A stretch of DNA of 64,000 nucleotides, taken from NCBI RefSeq assembly GCF_028747645.1, contig NZ_CP118100.1, positions 558,001 through 622,000 on the forward strand, in the 5' to 3' direction. Origin of the DNA: Microbacterium esteraromaticum (lineage in GTDB: Bacteria > Actinomycetota > Actinomycetes > Actinomycetales > Microbacteriaceae). The notes beneath the pieces are model-generated. The model was not told where the DNA came from, ran no database searches, and worked only from the letters and a program-made list of their open reading frames with translations. The position numbers were made by a program, and so were the translations under genes. Shown here in pieces: positions 51,701 to 60,736 of the stretch (position 1 is its first letter; every line of letters starts with the position of its first letter).

Positions 51701-53972
51701 GATCGACGCCGAGATCTCGGATGCCGGTGTCGGCGGCGTCACGACGACCGCGACGCTCGACGGTGCCGAGATCACACTGCCGCACACGACCTCGTCGGTC
51801 GACCTGGAAGCCGGCGAGCACCGGGTGCAGATCACGGCGACGGACGCCTTGGGCAACAGCTCGGACTACGTGTCGACCTTCATCACCTTCGACGAGCAGC
51901 CCAGCGCCGGCGCGATCGCGCCCGTCGAGGGGGCCGAGGTCGAAGCGGGCGAGATCACGCTGCAGGCCAAGGTCGAAGACCCCACCGGCGATGTGCTCGA
52001 CGTCGCCTTCCTGGAGGGGCGCCGGGTCGACCTCTCGGATGGCGACATCGAGTTGCAGTCCGGCGTCGTCTCCGACGCACTCTCACTGGACCGCGAGCGG
52101 CCGCAGGAGCTCACCTCGGAACAGGTGCGGATGCTGGCGGTCGCCGACGGTCTGGCCGGCGACGCCACCACATCGACCACCGCGTTCCCATACCAGCTGT
52201 TCGATGTCGCCGTCGGTGACGCCGCGGACGGCTCGCTGGTGCGCGCCACGTGGACGGGCACGGCGAACGCCGACGCCACCGTGGTCATGTACGCGCTCAC
52301 CGCGGACGGTGCGACCTGGGCCGAGCAGACCCGGCACGTCGTGGCCGAGGCGGGGGAGTTCACCCTCGACGCGGCCATCGACGTCACCGCGCATGCCCGC
52401 GACGGTATCGTGCGCGTGCTCGTGCAGCACTCCGAGGGCTTCGCCGGCGCTGATCACACCACGCGCGAGTCGGATGTCGCGCTGCCGCATCCGCTCGACA
52501 CTCCGCGCTCGGAGTACGACTTCACCTTCGCGTGGGAGTCGGACACGCAGTACTACAACGAGGATGCCGTCGAGGGCGAGGATCGCTACCGCCACCAGCA
52601 GGCGATCCACACGTACCTGGTTGAGCAGCGCGAAGCGAAGAACATCCAGTACCTGTTCCACACCGGCGACATCGTCGACGACTACGACCAGATGTACCAG
52701 TGGCGCAACGCCGACCCCGAGTACGCCAGGCTCGACGAGATCGGCCTGCCGTACGGGGTACTCGCGGGCAACCACGACGTCGGAAACCACTTGCTCGACT
52801 ACGACAACTACGGCACCTACTTCGGTGAGGAGCGGTACGCGGGCAACCCCTGGTACGGCGGCAGCTACGAGAACAATCGCGGCCACTACGACCTGCTCTC
52901 GGCCGGCGGCATCGACTTCATCATGGTCTACATGGGGTGGGGCCCCGCCGACGCCGAGATCGCCTGGATGAACGAGGTGTTGGCGCAGTACCCCGATCGG
53001 GTGGCGGTGCTCGCGCAGCACGAGTTCATCCTGACCACGGGCGGACTCGGTGCGACGCCGCAGCGCGTGCTCGACGAGGTCGTCGCGGTCAACCCGAACG
53101 TCAAGATGGTGTTCTCGGGCCACTACCACGACGCGTTCACGCGCACGGATGAGTTCGACGACGACGGTGACGGCGTCGCCGAGCGCACGGTGTACTCGAT
53201 GCTCTTCGACTACCAGGGCCTTCCCGAGGGCGGACAGGGCTTCTTGCGCCTGCTGCACTTCGACACGCAGGGCGAGCGCATGATCGTGCGCACCTACTCG
53301 CCGTCGCTGGAGGACCCCGACCGCGGCGGCGCGCTCGGCAAGCACGACTCGGACCACCCGAGCCTGGCCGATGCCCCGCAGCAGTTCGAACTGACCTTCG
53401 AGCAGTTGGGGATCACCACGGTCGAGCGGATGCTGCAGACCGACGCCTTCTCGGCAGAGATCCTCACCAGCACCGAGGTCGCCGCATTCGATGACGTCGC
53501 ATCCGGATCCATCCTGTCGGCGGCCTGGCCGCTGACCGAGGTCGGGGAGCGCGGATGGTACGTGCGCACCAGCGACCCGCACGGCGCGGTGGACTACTCG
53601 CCCGTCCAGCTGTTCACGGTGATCCCGGCATCCGATGGTGGCGACGGCGGTGACGGTGGCGACGGCGGCACGGATGGTGGCGACGGCGGCGACGGCGGTA
53701 CGGATGGTGGCGACGGCGGCACGGATGGCGGCGACGGCGGTACGGATGGTGGCGGCTCCGACGGTGGCGACACCGACGAGGGCGGCTCTGATGGCGGCGA
53801 CACCGACGGTTCGGATGTCGGCGGCAGCGTCGCCGGTGGCGAGACCGACGACGGCGCCCTGGCCACGACGGGGGCCGACACCGGCGCGGTGATCGCCTGG
53901 ACCCTCGGTGGCCTCCTGACCCTCGCGGCAGGCGTCGGCCTCATCCTGCGCAGACGACGCGCGGTGCGCTGA
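48792..53972 (+). CDS. Surface-anchored lamin-tail-domain metallophosphoesterase
   Basis: 1726 residues. A signal peptide (about 1-33, ATVLAAAVLTPTAAAAAGGD) is followed by three lamin-tail-like domains, each opening with (I/M/Q)VTE(I/L) and a FE(Y/F)(V/F/I)E(I/V) strand: about 55-205, 255-410 and 450-600. Ig/fibronectin-like modules fill about 640-1230. A calcineurin-like phosphoesterase occupies ~1243-1500 (ESDTQYY, HTGDIVDDY, AGNHDVGN, SGHYHDAF). Then a Gly/Asp/Thr linker (~1614-1682), the sortase-like LATTGA (~1690), a membrane helix and RRRR tail. Likely a wall-anchored nucleotidase or phosphodiesterase. GTG 48792 has no clear ribosome site. Confidence 0.86.
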   Translation: MPSCRHPLSLPAFLGATVLAAAVLTPTAAAAAGGDAFGGIVHASTPTADIAPPPLIVTEILANTAGADHFEYVEIHNTTADAIDLAAGGYAFAYSYSDSTDRSSDVPLTVDEPLVLAAGETAVLWLSYTAGTVDSFARSIDDFRAYHAVDAATQVVRLTGQSGMANGGDRGIRVLKDDELLTWSHYPTGSMGNDLAVHFRLPAAPAAAGAPESMSVFGLQAERSPGAVLPQALQRPAPPVDPEQPQPGTAANWPLMVTEIAPDNAGVDDFEYFEVHNTTDRTIDLDGDGFSFAYIFADSDDRTRDAALTVEPGTSIAAGETVVFWLSYTTTTVDSFARTVDEFRAHWGAADDTRVIRAEGQPGMANGGGRGIRVLQGDRAISWSYYPTGSTAVDRTAHFRIPADLDTLSLPVLEQTGTATPGSIAADALTAPEPEPEPDFDPQPDPSLVTSALQVTELLPDSTNVGGADGFEFIEVYNATSEPLDFGDYTVNYLYATDEYVNTQTSRWPATPGDVVIPAGETLVFWIKNGANDDLDAAAFNAHFGTALTMGVDLVEISAGGMANSSPRGIEIITNTGHSLNRAHYQLGASDDTIADQGIRYATREDDQTLQRMLGIAAATPGAVQSDQVPAGLMILAADGSAPTIQDWTKNEIDPNAGFTLDFTITDDVLPRTVTLMLSNDVDGAQAPINLSDTGSGVYRHVIDPVDLIGKSWVEYALSASDGTNVTTIETVRVPVAGAKIEPLRLNLDDDAFVSGTTTVVAAGEQSPDGIAVDGEPLATEAGLEDEPVFVFEAADVDYYFKNGVLVGDEVLRIFDTGIYNGWETIATPVPLSYIREGDELVVSVWAGTKAAPEIDEFENNDDFSIRGLRMILPDGRTLTPQGYDDPNHVLKMGDSVGKLDFFDARFTLPADAFSAVSAQWDTTPREDGAATVTATAGEHTVARTVTVDNTGPEVTTEIVDGTAYQGEITIDAEISDAGVGGVTTTATLDGAEITLPHTTSSVDLEAGEHRVQITATDALGNSSDYVSTFITFDEQPSAGAIAPVEGAEVEAGEITLQAKVEDPTGDVLDVAFLEGRRVDLSDGDIELQSGVVSDALSLDRERPQELTSEQVRMLAVADGLAGDATTSTTAFPYQLFDVAVGDAADGSLVRATWTGTANADATVVMYALTADGATWAEQTRHVVAEAGEFTLDAAIDVTAHARDGIVRVLVQHSEGFAGADHTTRESDVALPHPLDTPRSEYDFTFAWESDTQYYNEDAVEGEDRYRHQQAIHTYLVEQREAKNIQYLFHTGDIVDDYDQMYQWRNADPEYARLDEIGLPYGVLAGNHDVGNHLLDYDNYGTYFGEERYAGNPWYGGSYENNRGHYDLLSAGGIDFIMVYMGWGPADAEIAWMNEVLAQYPDRVAVLAQHEFILTTGGLGATPQRVLDEVVAVNPNVKMVFSGHYHDAFTRTDEFDDDGDGVAERTVYSMLFDYQGLPEGGQGFLRLLHFDTQGERMIVRTYSPSLEDPDRGGALGKHDSDHPSLADAPQQFELTFEQLGITTVERMLQTDAFSAEILTSTEVAAFDDVASGSILSAAWPLTEVGERGWYVRTSDPHGAVDYSPVQLFTVIPASDGGDGGDGGDGGTDGGDGGDGGTDGGDGGTDGGDGGTDGGGSDGGDTDEGGSDGGDTDGSDVGGSVAGGETDDGALATTGADTGAVIAWTLGGLLTLAAGVGLILRRRRAVR
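53637..53830 (+). repeat. Coding GGTGGCGAC-type tandem repeat (wall spacer)
   Basis: Imperfect 9-15 base units encode the Gly-Asp-Gly-Gly/Thr-Asp-Gly-Gly linker of the surface protein. Copy number is expected to vary between strains by slippage or recombination. It keeps the reading frame throughout. Confidence 0.85.
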
Positions 53973-53989
53973 AGAACAGTGCGCTGACG

Positions 53990-54040
53990 AACGCCGGGGC
54001 TCCCGGTCACCGTCATCCGGTGACCGGGAGCCCCGGCGTT
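53990..54040. terminator. Strong bidirectional terminator
   Basis: A perfect 23-bp stem (53990-54012 with 54018-54040) around the loop TCATC. It separates the surface-protein gene from the convergent YegP-like gene. Confidence 0.9.
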
Positions 54041-54063
54041 CACCTCAGAGAGTCCGCGTCGGG

Positions 54064-54246
54064 TCAGCCCTCTGTCTCGACGACGTCGGCGTCGGCGGCG
54101 TTGCGGCGAACCGAGTCGATCCCGTTCAGCGCGCCCGACTTCGAGGCGTAGCCCTGGCCAGTCGCGATGACCTCGCCGTTGCCGGCCTTGAGGCGGAACC
54201 GCCAATCGCCGCCCTTGTCCTGATACAACTCAAACTTGCCTGCCAT
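54064..54246 (-). CDS. YegP/DUF1508-family protein
   Basis: 60 residues from ATG 54246, one copy of the DUF1508 beta-rich motif: KFELYQDKGGDWRFRLKAGN, then GYASKSGALNGIDSVRRNA. Cellular role unknown. Upstream in-frame codons overlap the promoter region and are not used. Confidence 0.9.
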   Translation of the reverse strand: MAGKFELYQDKGGDWRFRLKAGNGEVIATGQGYASKSGALNGIDSVRRNAADADVVETEG

Positions 54247-54366
54247 CGCGCACCTGCTTTCTACGGGGTACGGAGCGGGGCGCTCCCGAGACACAAGCTA
54301 GCGGTTCGGATGCGTCGCGTGAAGGGCGCGTCGGTGGATGCCCGTGGCTCTGGCATCCTGTTGGGG

Positions 54367-55191
54367 ATGGACATCGGCGCGTTCCTCGGTCTCGAGCAGC
54401 TCACGTGGGGCGTGCTCATCTTCATCGTCGTCGCGGCCTTCGCCGCCGGGTGGATCGACGCGGTCGTCGGTGGTGGGGGTCTGCTGCAGCTGCCGGCGCT
54501 ACTGCTGGTGCCCGGCATCACTCCGGTGCAGGCTCTCGCGACCAACAAGCTCGCCTCGGTCTTCGGCACCGCGACCAGCAGCGTCACGTACTACCGGCGG
54601 GCGAAGCCCGACATCCGCACGGCGCTGCCGATGGCCGCGATCGCGCTGGTCGGGTCGTTCGGCGGTGCGGCGGTGGCGACGATCCTCCCGCCGGCCGCAT
54701 TCAAACCGATCATCGTGATCGCGCTGCTCGCCGTCGCACTGTTCACCGCCTTCCGCCCGCAGCTCGGTCAGCGCACGCTGCTGCGCTTCCACGGGCACCG
54801 CCACCACATCGCGGCGGGCGCGGCGGGCCTGGCCATCGGCTTCTACGACGGACTGATCGGCCCCGGCACCGGCACGTTTCTCGTGATCACCCTGGTGACG
54901 TTGCTTGGCTACGACTTCTTGCAGGCCAGCGCGAAGGCCAAGATCGTCAACCTCGCCACCAACATCGGGGCGTTGCTGTTGTTCATCCCGCACGGCGCCG
55001 TGCTGTGGGTGCTGGGCGGCATTCTCGCCGTCGCCAACGTCGCCGGCAGCTACCTGGGCTCGCGCATTGCGATCGCACGCGGCACGCGGTTCATCCGGGT
55101 GGTGTTCCTGATCGTCGTCATCGCGCTGATCGTACGACTCGGCATCGACGTCTGGCACGAGAACGTGCTGCCCTGGCTCGCCGCACGCTGA
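54367..55191 (+). CDS. TauE/SafE-family (TSUP) permease
   Basis: 274 residues from ATG 54367, about eight helices. Both family repeats are seen: WIDAVVGGGGLLQLPALLL near residue 27 and GFYDGLIGPGTGTFLVITLV near 158, the G-rich loops of sulfite/organosulfur exporters or nucleobase permeases. Substrate unknown. Confidence 0.9.
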   Translation: MDIGAFLGLEQLTWGVLIFIVVAAFAAGWIDAVVGGGGLLQLPALLLVPGITPVQALATNKLASVFGTATSSVTYYRRAKPDIRTALPMAAIALVGSFGGAAVATILPPAAFKPIIVIALLAVALFTAFRPQLGQRTLLRFHGHRHHIAAGAAGLAIGFYDGLIGPGTGTFLVITLVTLLGYDFLQASAKAKIVNLATNIGALLLFIPHGAVLWVLGGILAVANVAGSYLGSRIAIARGTRFIRVVFLIVVIALIVRLGIDVWHENVLPWLAAR

Positions 55192-55287
55192 GGCGGTCTC
55201 GGGGACTATCCCGGCGCGCATCCTCCCGCGTAGACTCCCAGTGCGGCTGGGGACCGCTAGCATGTGTCGACCGGAGGAAGGACGAAG

Positions 55288-56547
55288 ATGTCGGAGGTCA
55301 GCAAGAAGGCGCTGGCGGGGCCCGCGGTACTCATCATCGCCGCGCTCGCGCTCACCGGGTGCTCGGGACCGAGCGACAACGGCGAGGTGACCCTCGAACT
55401 GCAGTCGGCGATGGCCGAGGACAGCCCGCGCTTCCAGTCGCTGTCCGCGCTCGCCGCAGCGTATGAGGACGAGAACCCCGGGGTCACGATCGATGTGGTT
55501 CCCCTGGCGCAGGACTACGAGGGCGACATGAAGGTGCGCATGGCGTCGGGTGACCTGCCCGACATCTGGGCGACGCACGGCTGGTCGCTGCTGCGCTACA
55601 GCGAGTTCCTTGAGCCGCTGCAGGAGCGTGCCTGGGCAGAGAACCTCAACCCCGTACTCGACGCGACCATGCGCAACGACGCCGGCGAGTTCTTCGCACT
55701 GCCGTTGACGACCGACGTCGCGGGCATCGTCTACAACCAGACTGTCCTCGACGACCACGGGATCGACCCGGCGTCGCTGGGCACGATCGACGCGTTCGAC
55801 GACGCCCTCGAAAAGCTCGCCGAGGCTGGGGTCGTACCCATCTCCGCCTCGGGCAAGGACAGCTGGTTCGCCGGCAACGTGGCCGACTGGCTGGCATCCG
55901 GTTCCTTCGACGAGAGTGAGTCCGATCGGCTCGCGGGCGGCGAGTTCGTCGACAGCGGTTTCGAGGCCATGTACTCCACGCTCGCCGACTGGGCCGACGA
56001 GGGCTACTTCAACCCCGACTTCTCGGCCGCGACCAGTGACGACATCGCCACGGCGCTCGGGCAGGGCACCACGGCGTTCGTGATGATCCAGAACAGCCTC
56101 GCGCTCAGCGCCCGGCAGTTCGTCCCCGAAGCCGAGCTGGGATTCCTGCCGGTTCCGGCGATCAACGGAGACCCCGAGTACCTCATCGGCGGCGAGGGCG
56201 TCGCACTCGGCGCCTGGCGTGACGGTGAGAACAAGCAGCAGGCGCTCGACTTTCTCGACTTCCTCGCCGAGACCGAGAACATCGGCGCCTTCGCCGGCGA
56301 AGACGGCAACCCGGCAGGACTCACCGGGGTCGACGTCGACCTGGGGGAACTCTCTGACAGCTACGAGCAGTTCTTCGCGCCCGGAGACGTGCGCATGGTG
56401 CCGTACTTCGACCGCGCGTATCTGCCCAACGGCATGTGGAACACGCTGATCACCACGACCAGCGGCGTGGTGACCGGGCAGGCGAGCGTCGACGATGCCG
56501 TCGCACAGGTCGAGGCCGACTTCGGCACCCTGTTCGGGCAGCAGTAA
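55288..56547 (+). CDS. Sugar ABC transporter substrate-binding lipoprotein
   Basis: 419 residues from ATG 55288 (GGAGGAAGG site). Lipobox LTGC near residue 25; family 1 solute-binding protein with LPDIWATHGWSLLRYSEF and PLTTDVAGIVYNQTVLDDHG. It resembles receptors for di- or oligosaccharides; substrate unknown. First of three genes with no ATPase. Confidence 0.91.
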   Translation: MSEVSKKALAGPAVLIIAALALTGCSGPSDNGEVTLELQSAMAEDSPRFQSLSALAAAYEDENPGVTIDVVPLAQDYEGDMKVRMASGDLPDIWATHGWSLLRYSEFLEPLQERAWAENLNPVLDATMRNDAGEFFALPLTTDVAGIVYNQTVLDDHGIDPASLGTIDAFDDALEKLAEAGVVPISASGKDSWFAGNVADWLASGSFDESESDRLAGGEFVDSGFEAMYSTLADWADEGYFNPDFSAATSDDIATALGQGTTAFVMIQNSLALSARQFVPEAELGFLPVPAINGDPEYLIGGEGVALGAWRDGENKQQALDFLDFLAETENIGAFAGEDGNPAGLTGVDVDLGELSDSYEQFFAPGDVRMVPYFDRAYLPNGMWNTLITTTSGVVTGQASVDDAVAQVEADFGTLFGQQ

Positions 56548-56549
56548 CC

Positions 56550-57440
56550 GTGCCGCGGCGCGGGCGACCGTACAGCCTCTACCCTCGGCGGTTGAACTGG
56601 CTCTACGTGCCGGCCGTGCTGCTGTTCGCGGTCTTCTCGATCTACCCGCTCATCAGCGGGATGGGGTTGTCACTGACCAACTGGAACGGCTATAGCCCCG
56701 GCCGGGCGTTCGTCGGGTTCGACAACTACGCACGCCTGTTCAGCGACGACGTCTTCCGCACCGCGCTGATCAACACGTTCATCTACGGCGTGGGCAGCAC
56801 GATCATCCAGCAGATCCTCGGGCTGGGCCTGGCTGTGGTGCTCGACCGGGTCGTGCGGGGCGCGTCGCTGCTGCGCGCGATCATCTACCTGCCGGTGATG
56901 GTCTCACCCGTCGTGCTGGGCACGATGTACTACCTGATCTTCCGGTACAACAATGGCGCGCTGAACGACCTGCGGGCGCTGTGGGGCGCCGACCAGGTCG
57001 CCTGGCTCGCGGACGCCTCGGCAGGCGTGACGATCATCGTGATCGTGAACTCGCTGCAGTTCGTCGGCATCTCGATGGTCATCTACCTCGCAGGGCTGCA
57101 GGCGGTGCCGAACGAGTACTACGAGGCAGCCGAACTCGACGGCGCCGGGTGGTGGCAGCGGTTCCGGAACATCACCGTGCCGTTGCTGCAGCCGGCGTTC
57201 GCGACGAGCATCGTGCTCAACCTCATCGGCGGGCTCAAGCTGTTCGACGTGATCCAGGTGCTCACCGGCGGCGGCCCCGGCACGTCGACGCATTCCGTGT
57301 CGACCCTGATCGGGCAGACCTACTTCGGCAATCAGGCGGCCGGATATGCGGCATCCATGGGGGTGGTGCTGTTCGTGCTCATCGCGGCGGCGACGTTCGT
57401 GCTGAACAGCGCGCTGAACCGAAGGCGGGTGCAGCTATGA
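56550..57440 (+). CDS. Sugar ABC transporter permease (MalF type)
   Basis: 296 residues from GTG 56550, two bases after the binding protein stop. Helix 1 is WLYVPAVLLFAVFSIYPLI; the EAA loop is YEAAELDGAGWWQRFRNITVP. An upstream extension in the same frame is antisense-like noise. Confidence 0.92.
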   Translation: MPRRGRPYSLYPRRLNWLYVPAVLLFAVFSIYPLISGMGLSLTNWNGYSPGRAFVGFDNYARLFSDDVFRTALINTFIYGVGSTIIQQILGLGLAVVLDRVVRGASLLRAIIYLPVMVSPVVLGTMYYLIFRYNNGALNDLRALWGADQVAWLADASAGVTIIVIVNSLQFVGISMVIYLAGLQAVPNEYYEAAELDGAGWWQRFRNITVPLLQPAFATSIVLNLIGGLKLFDVIQVLTGGGPGTSTHSVSTLIGQTYFGNQAAGYAASMGVVLFVLIAAATFVLNSALNRRRVQL

Positions 57441-58279
57441 GAGAGGCATCTGCGGTGAAAGAGGCATCGGCGCCGTCCCGGGTGCTCATCTACGTCGCGC
57501 TCGGGTTCGTCGCGCTGCTGCAACTGCTGCCGTTCTACTTCGGCATCACCACAGCGGCCAAGCCCAAGAGTGACCTGTCGTCGGCGTGGGCGCTGCCGAG
57601 CGACATCTACTGGCAGAACTTCACCACCGCGGTTCAGCAGGGCGGCATCCTCACCGCGATCGGCAACAGCGCGATCGTCACCGTCGTCTCGACGGTGCTG
57701 GTCTGCGTGCTCGGTGCGCTGACCGCCTACCCGCTGGCGCGGCGGATCACGCGCGGCAACCAGCTGGTCTATGCCGGCATCCTCGCGCTGATCATGATCC
57801 CGCCGCTGTCGGTGCTCGTGCCGCTGTACACGCTCATGAAAGACATCGGTGCGCTGAACACCCACTGGGGCATCATCCTGGTGATGGTCACGGGCAATCT
57901 GCCCCTGGCGGTGTTCCTGTACACCGCGTTCATGCGCAGCCTGCCGGTGTCGATCGAAGAGGCCGCGGTCGTCGACGGAGCGAATGCGCTGCAGGTGCTG
58001 TTTCGCGTCGTGTTCCCGATGCTCAAGCCGGTCACGGCGACGGTCGCGATCCTTGCCGGTGTCGCCATCTGGAACGAATACGCGTTGAGCTCGTACTTCT
58101 TGCGAGACCCCGACGTGCGCACGATCGCCCCCGCTGTGGCGAGCTTCTTCGCCGCGCAGGGCAGCAATCCGGGTGCCGCGGCGGCGGCATCGCTGCTCTC
58201 GGTGGTGCCCGTGCTGCTGGCGTACCTCTTTCTGCAGCGCAGCTTCATCACGGGCATGGTCGCCGGCGCGATGAAGTAG
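57437..58279 (+). CDS. Sugar ABC transporter permease (MalG type)
   Basis: 280 residues, ATG 57437 overlapping the previous stop (ATGA). EAA loop IEEAAVVDGANALQVLFRVV; C-terminus FITGMVAGAMK. Needs a shared ATPase encoded elsewhere. Confidence 0.92.
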   Translation: MREASAVKEASAPSRVLIYVALGFVALLQLLPFYFGITTAAKPKSDLSSAWALPSDIYWQNFTTAVQQGGILTAIGNSAIVTVVSTVLVCVLGALTAYPLARRITRGNQLVYAGILALIMIPPLSVLVPLYTLMKDIGALNTHWGIILVMVTGNLPLAVFLYTAFMRSLPVSIEEAAVVDGANALQVLFRVVFPMLKPVTATVAILAGVAIWNEYALSSYFLRDPDVRTIAPAVASFFAAQGSNPGAAAAASLLSVVPVLLAYLFLQRSFITGMVAGAMK

Positions 58280-58302
58280 CGCGGCGGGCACTCGACCCAC
58301 TT

Positions 58303-58388
58303 TCGCCGACACCCCCAGAACGCGCCGAGACCCCTACGTATGGACGTCCATACGTAGGGGTCTCGGCGGCAGGTGGGGGTGTCGGCGA
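58303..58388. repeat. Centrosymmetric repeat with perfect 46-bp palindrome (element E)
   Basis: Positions 58323-58345 and 58346-58368 are exact reverse complements with no loop, giving a 46-bp palindrome whose arms start CGCCGAGACCCC. Outside it, TCGCCGACACCCCC (58303-58316) and its exact complement (58375-58388) lie at equal 6-bp gaps. Step between outer and inner words is 19 bp. It sits between the convergent sugar permease and aspS genes. Confidence 0.92.
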
Positions 58389-58413
58389 GCGACGACCGCG
58401 AGGCGGGCGGATG

Positions 58414-60198
58414 CTACTCCGCAGCCTCCTCCTCGGGCTCGGTGTCGACGCCGGCCTCGGCGCGCTGCTCGGCCGTGATCGGCGCGGGCGCCTCGGTCAG
58501 CGGGTCGAATCCACCACCCGACTTCGGGAAGGCGATCACCTCGCGGATCGAGTCGGTCTTGGTCAGGTGCTGCATGACGCGGTCCATGCCCAGGGCGATG
58601 CCGCCGTGCGGGGGAGCGCCGAACTTGAACGCCTCGAGCAGGAAGCCGAACTTCTCGTCGGCCTCCTCTTCGCTGATGCCCATGACCTTGAACACGCGCT
58701 TCTGCACGTCTTCACGGTGGATGCGGATCGATCCGCCGCCGAGCTCCGAGCCGTTGCAGACCAGGTCGTACGCATAGGCGAGCGCCGCACCGGGGTCGGT
58801 GTCGAACGTGTCGGCGAACTCGGGCTTCGGGCCGGTGAAGGCGTGGTGCACGGCGGTCCAGGCGCCAGCGCCGACGGCGACGTCACCCGAGGCGACGGCA
58901 TCCGAAGCGGGCTCGAACATCGGTGCGTCGACGACCCAGGTGAACGCGAACACGTCCGGGTCGAGCAGCTCGAGGCGGCGGCCGATCTCGACGCGTGCGG
59001 CGCCCAGCAGGGCACGGCTCTCCTTGGTGGAACCGGCGGCGAAGAACGCGCAGTCGCCGGCCTTCGCGCCGACGAGCTCGGCAAGGCCGGCCTTCTCAGC
59101 ATCCGACAGGTTCTTCGCGACGGGACCGCCGAGCGTGCCGTCCTCGTTGAACAGCACGTACGCGAGGCCGCGTGCTCCGCGCTGCTTGGCCCAGTCCTGC
59201 CAGGCGTCGAGCACCTTGCGCGGCTGCGAGGCGCCGCCGGGCATCAGCACGGCGCCGACGTACTCCGACTGGAAGACCCGGAACGGGGTGTCCTTGAAGT
59301 ACTCGGTCGCCTCGACGAGCTCGAGGCCGAAGCGCAGGTCGGGCTTGTCGGAGCCGTACTTGGCCATCGCGTCGGCGTAGGTCATGCGGGGCAGCGGCGT
59401 CGGCACGTCGACGTCGATGGTCTTCCACATCGCGACGACGAGCGACTCCATCATCTCGATGACGTCCTCCTGGTCGACGAAGGCCATCTCGATGTCGAGC
59501 TGCGTGAACTCAGGCTGACGGTCGGCGCGGAAGTCCTCGTCGCGGTAGCAGCGCGCGATCTGGAAGTACTTCTCGACACCGCCCACCATCAGCAGCTGCT
59601 TGAACAGCTGCGGCGACTGCGGCAGGGCGTACCAGCTACCCGGGTGCAGGCGTGCCGGCACTAGGAAGTCGCGGGCGCCCTCGGGTGTCGAACGGGTCAG
59701 CGTGGGCGTCTCGACCTCGACGAACTCGCGGGTGTGCAGTTCGTCGCGGATGGCCTTGTACACGTCGGAACGCAGGCGCATGGCGGATGCCGGTGCCGGG
59801 CGTCGCAGGTCGAGGTAGCGGTGCTTGAGGCGTGCCTCTTCGCCGACCGGGTCGGACTCGGCCAGTCCGCTGGAGACCGGGAACGGCAGCGGGGCGGACT
59901 CATTGAGCACGACGACGTCGGATGCGATCAGCTCGACGTCACCGGTGGGCAGGTTGGGGTTCTCGTTGCCGGCCGGGCGGCGCGAGACCTCGCCGGTTAC
60001 CTGCAGCACGAACTCGCTGCGCAGCGGGTGGGCGACCTCTTCATCGCGGATGACGACCTGGGCGATGCCCGAGACGTCTCGAAGGTCGATGAACGCGACG
60101 CCTCCGTGATCGCGGCGACGATCGACCCAACCCGAGAGGGTGACGGTCTGACCGATGTGCTCGGCTCGCAGCGAGCCTGCCGTGTGGGTGCGAAGCAC
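58414..60198 (-). CDS. aspS: Aspartyl-tRNA synthetase
   Basis: 594 residues, full bacterial length. N-terminal anticodon-binding OB fold ([19 protein letters not shown]), class II motif 2 ([19 protein letters not shown]), a GAD insertion domain in the middle, and motif 3 ([14 protein letters not shown]). GTG 60198 follows AGGAGGAAATCTCC. Whether it also charges tRNA-Asn cannot be decided here. Confidence 0.97.
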   Translation of the reverse strand: MLRTHTAGSLRAEHIGQTVTLSGWVDRRRDHGGVAFIDLRDVSGIAQVVIRDEEVAHPLRSEFVLQVTGEVSRRPAGNENPNLPTGDVELIASDVVVLNESAPLPFPVSSGLAESDPVGEEARLKHRYLDLRRPAPASAMRLRSDVYKAIRDELHTREFVEVETPTLTRSTPEGARDFLVPARLHPGSWYALPQSPQLFKQLLMVGGVEKYFQIARCYRDEDFRADRQPEFTQLDIEMAFVDQEDVIEMMESLVVAMWKTIDVDVPTPLPRMTYADAMAKYGSDKPDLRFGLELVEATEYFKDTPFRVFQSEYVGAVLMPGGASQPRKVLDAWQDWAKQRGARGLAYVLFNEDGTLGGPVAKNLSDAEKAGLAELVGAKAGDCAFFAAGSTKESRALLGAARVEIGRRLELLDPDVFAFTWVVDAPMFEPASDAVASGDVAVGAGAWTAVHHAFTGPKPEFADTFDTDPGAALAYAYDLVCNGSELGGGSIRIHREDVQKRVFKVMGISEEEADEKFGFLLEAFKFGAPPHGGIALGMDRVMQHLTKTDSIREVIAFPKSGGGFDPLTEAPAPITAEQRAEAGVDTEPEEEAAE

Positions 60199-60344
60199 GG
60201 AGATTTCCTCCTGATAGGGAACGAGATGCCTGCCCAGTTTACGTGGACGGCGTGCGCACCGTGGCGGGCGCGGATGCCTTCAGTAGACTCGCGAGCACGG
60301 GCAGGTCGCCCGCCAGCAGTCCCATACGCATGGAAGGCACCCCA

Positions 60345-60734
60345 ATGAACAAGGTGGGCTCGGTGACCGACGCGGTCGACGGCATCTACGAAGGCATCTT
60401 CTCGGGCACGACCGGTCTGATCGCCCTGGCGTTCTACGTGCTCGTGGCCGTCGCGCTGTGGAAGGTGTTCACCAAGGCCGGATACCCGGGCATCCTCGCG
60501 CTGATTCCGATCGTGAACGTGATCTTCCTGGTCAAGATCGCCGGCATGTCGGGCTGGCTCGCACTGCTGTACCTGATCCCGATCGTGGGCTTCATCTTCC
60601 ACATCATCGTCTGCGTGAAGGTCGGTGACGCCTTCGGCAAGGGTGGTGTCTTCTCGTTCTTCCTGCTGTGGATGCTGCCGTTCATCGGCTACTTCATCCT
60701 CGGTTTCGGTGAGGCGAAGTACCGCAAGGCCTGA
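60345..60734 (+). CDS. DUF5684 membrane protein
   Basis: 129 residues with four hydrophobic segments and the pattern KAGYPGILALIPIVNVIFLV ... GWLALLYLIPIVGFIFHI that marks DUF5684; often annotated as a signal-peptidase-I-associated or small membrane protein. Function unknown. ATG 60345 follows GGAAGG at seven bases; ATG 60330 is an alternative. Confidence 0.85.
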   Translation: MNKVGSVTDAVDGIYEGIFSGTTGLIALAFYVLVAVALWKVFTKAGYPGILALIPIVNVIFLVKIAGMSGWLALLYLIPIVGFIFHIIVCVKVGDAFGKGGVFSFFLLWMLPFIGYFILGFGEAKYRKA

Positions 60735-60736
60735 GC

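Noticed and set aside
53637..53830. CRISPR or satellite in the Gly/Asp tandem repeat
   Set aside because: It stays in frame and encodes a typical wall-spanning spacer.
58303..58388. Element E as a plain rho-independent terminator
   Set aside because: No T-run follows either side and the double symmetric arms exceed a terminator, though it may still stop transcription.
57586..59664. 692-residue plus-strand open frame
   Set aside because: Runs through a permease in another frame, the palindrome of element E, and antisense to aspS; no domain recognisable.
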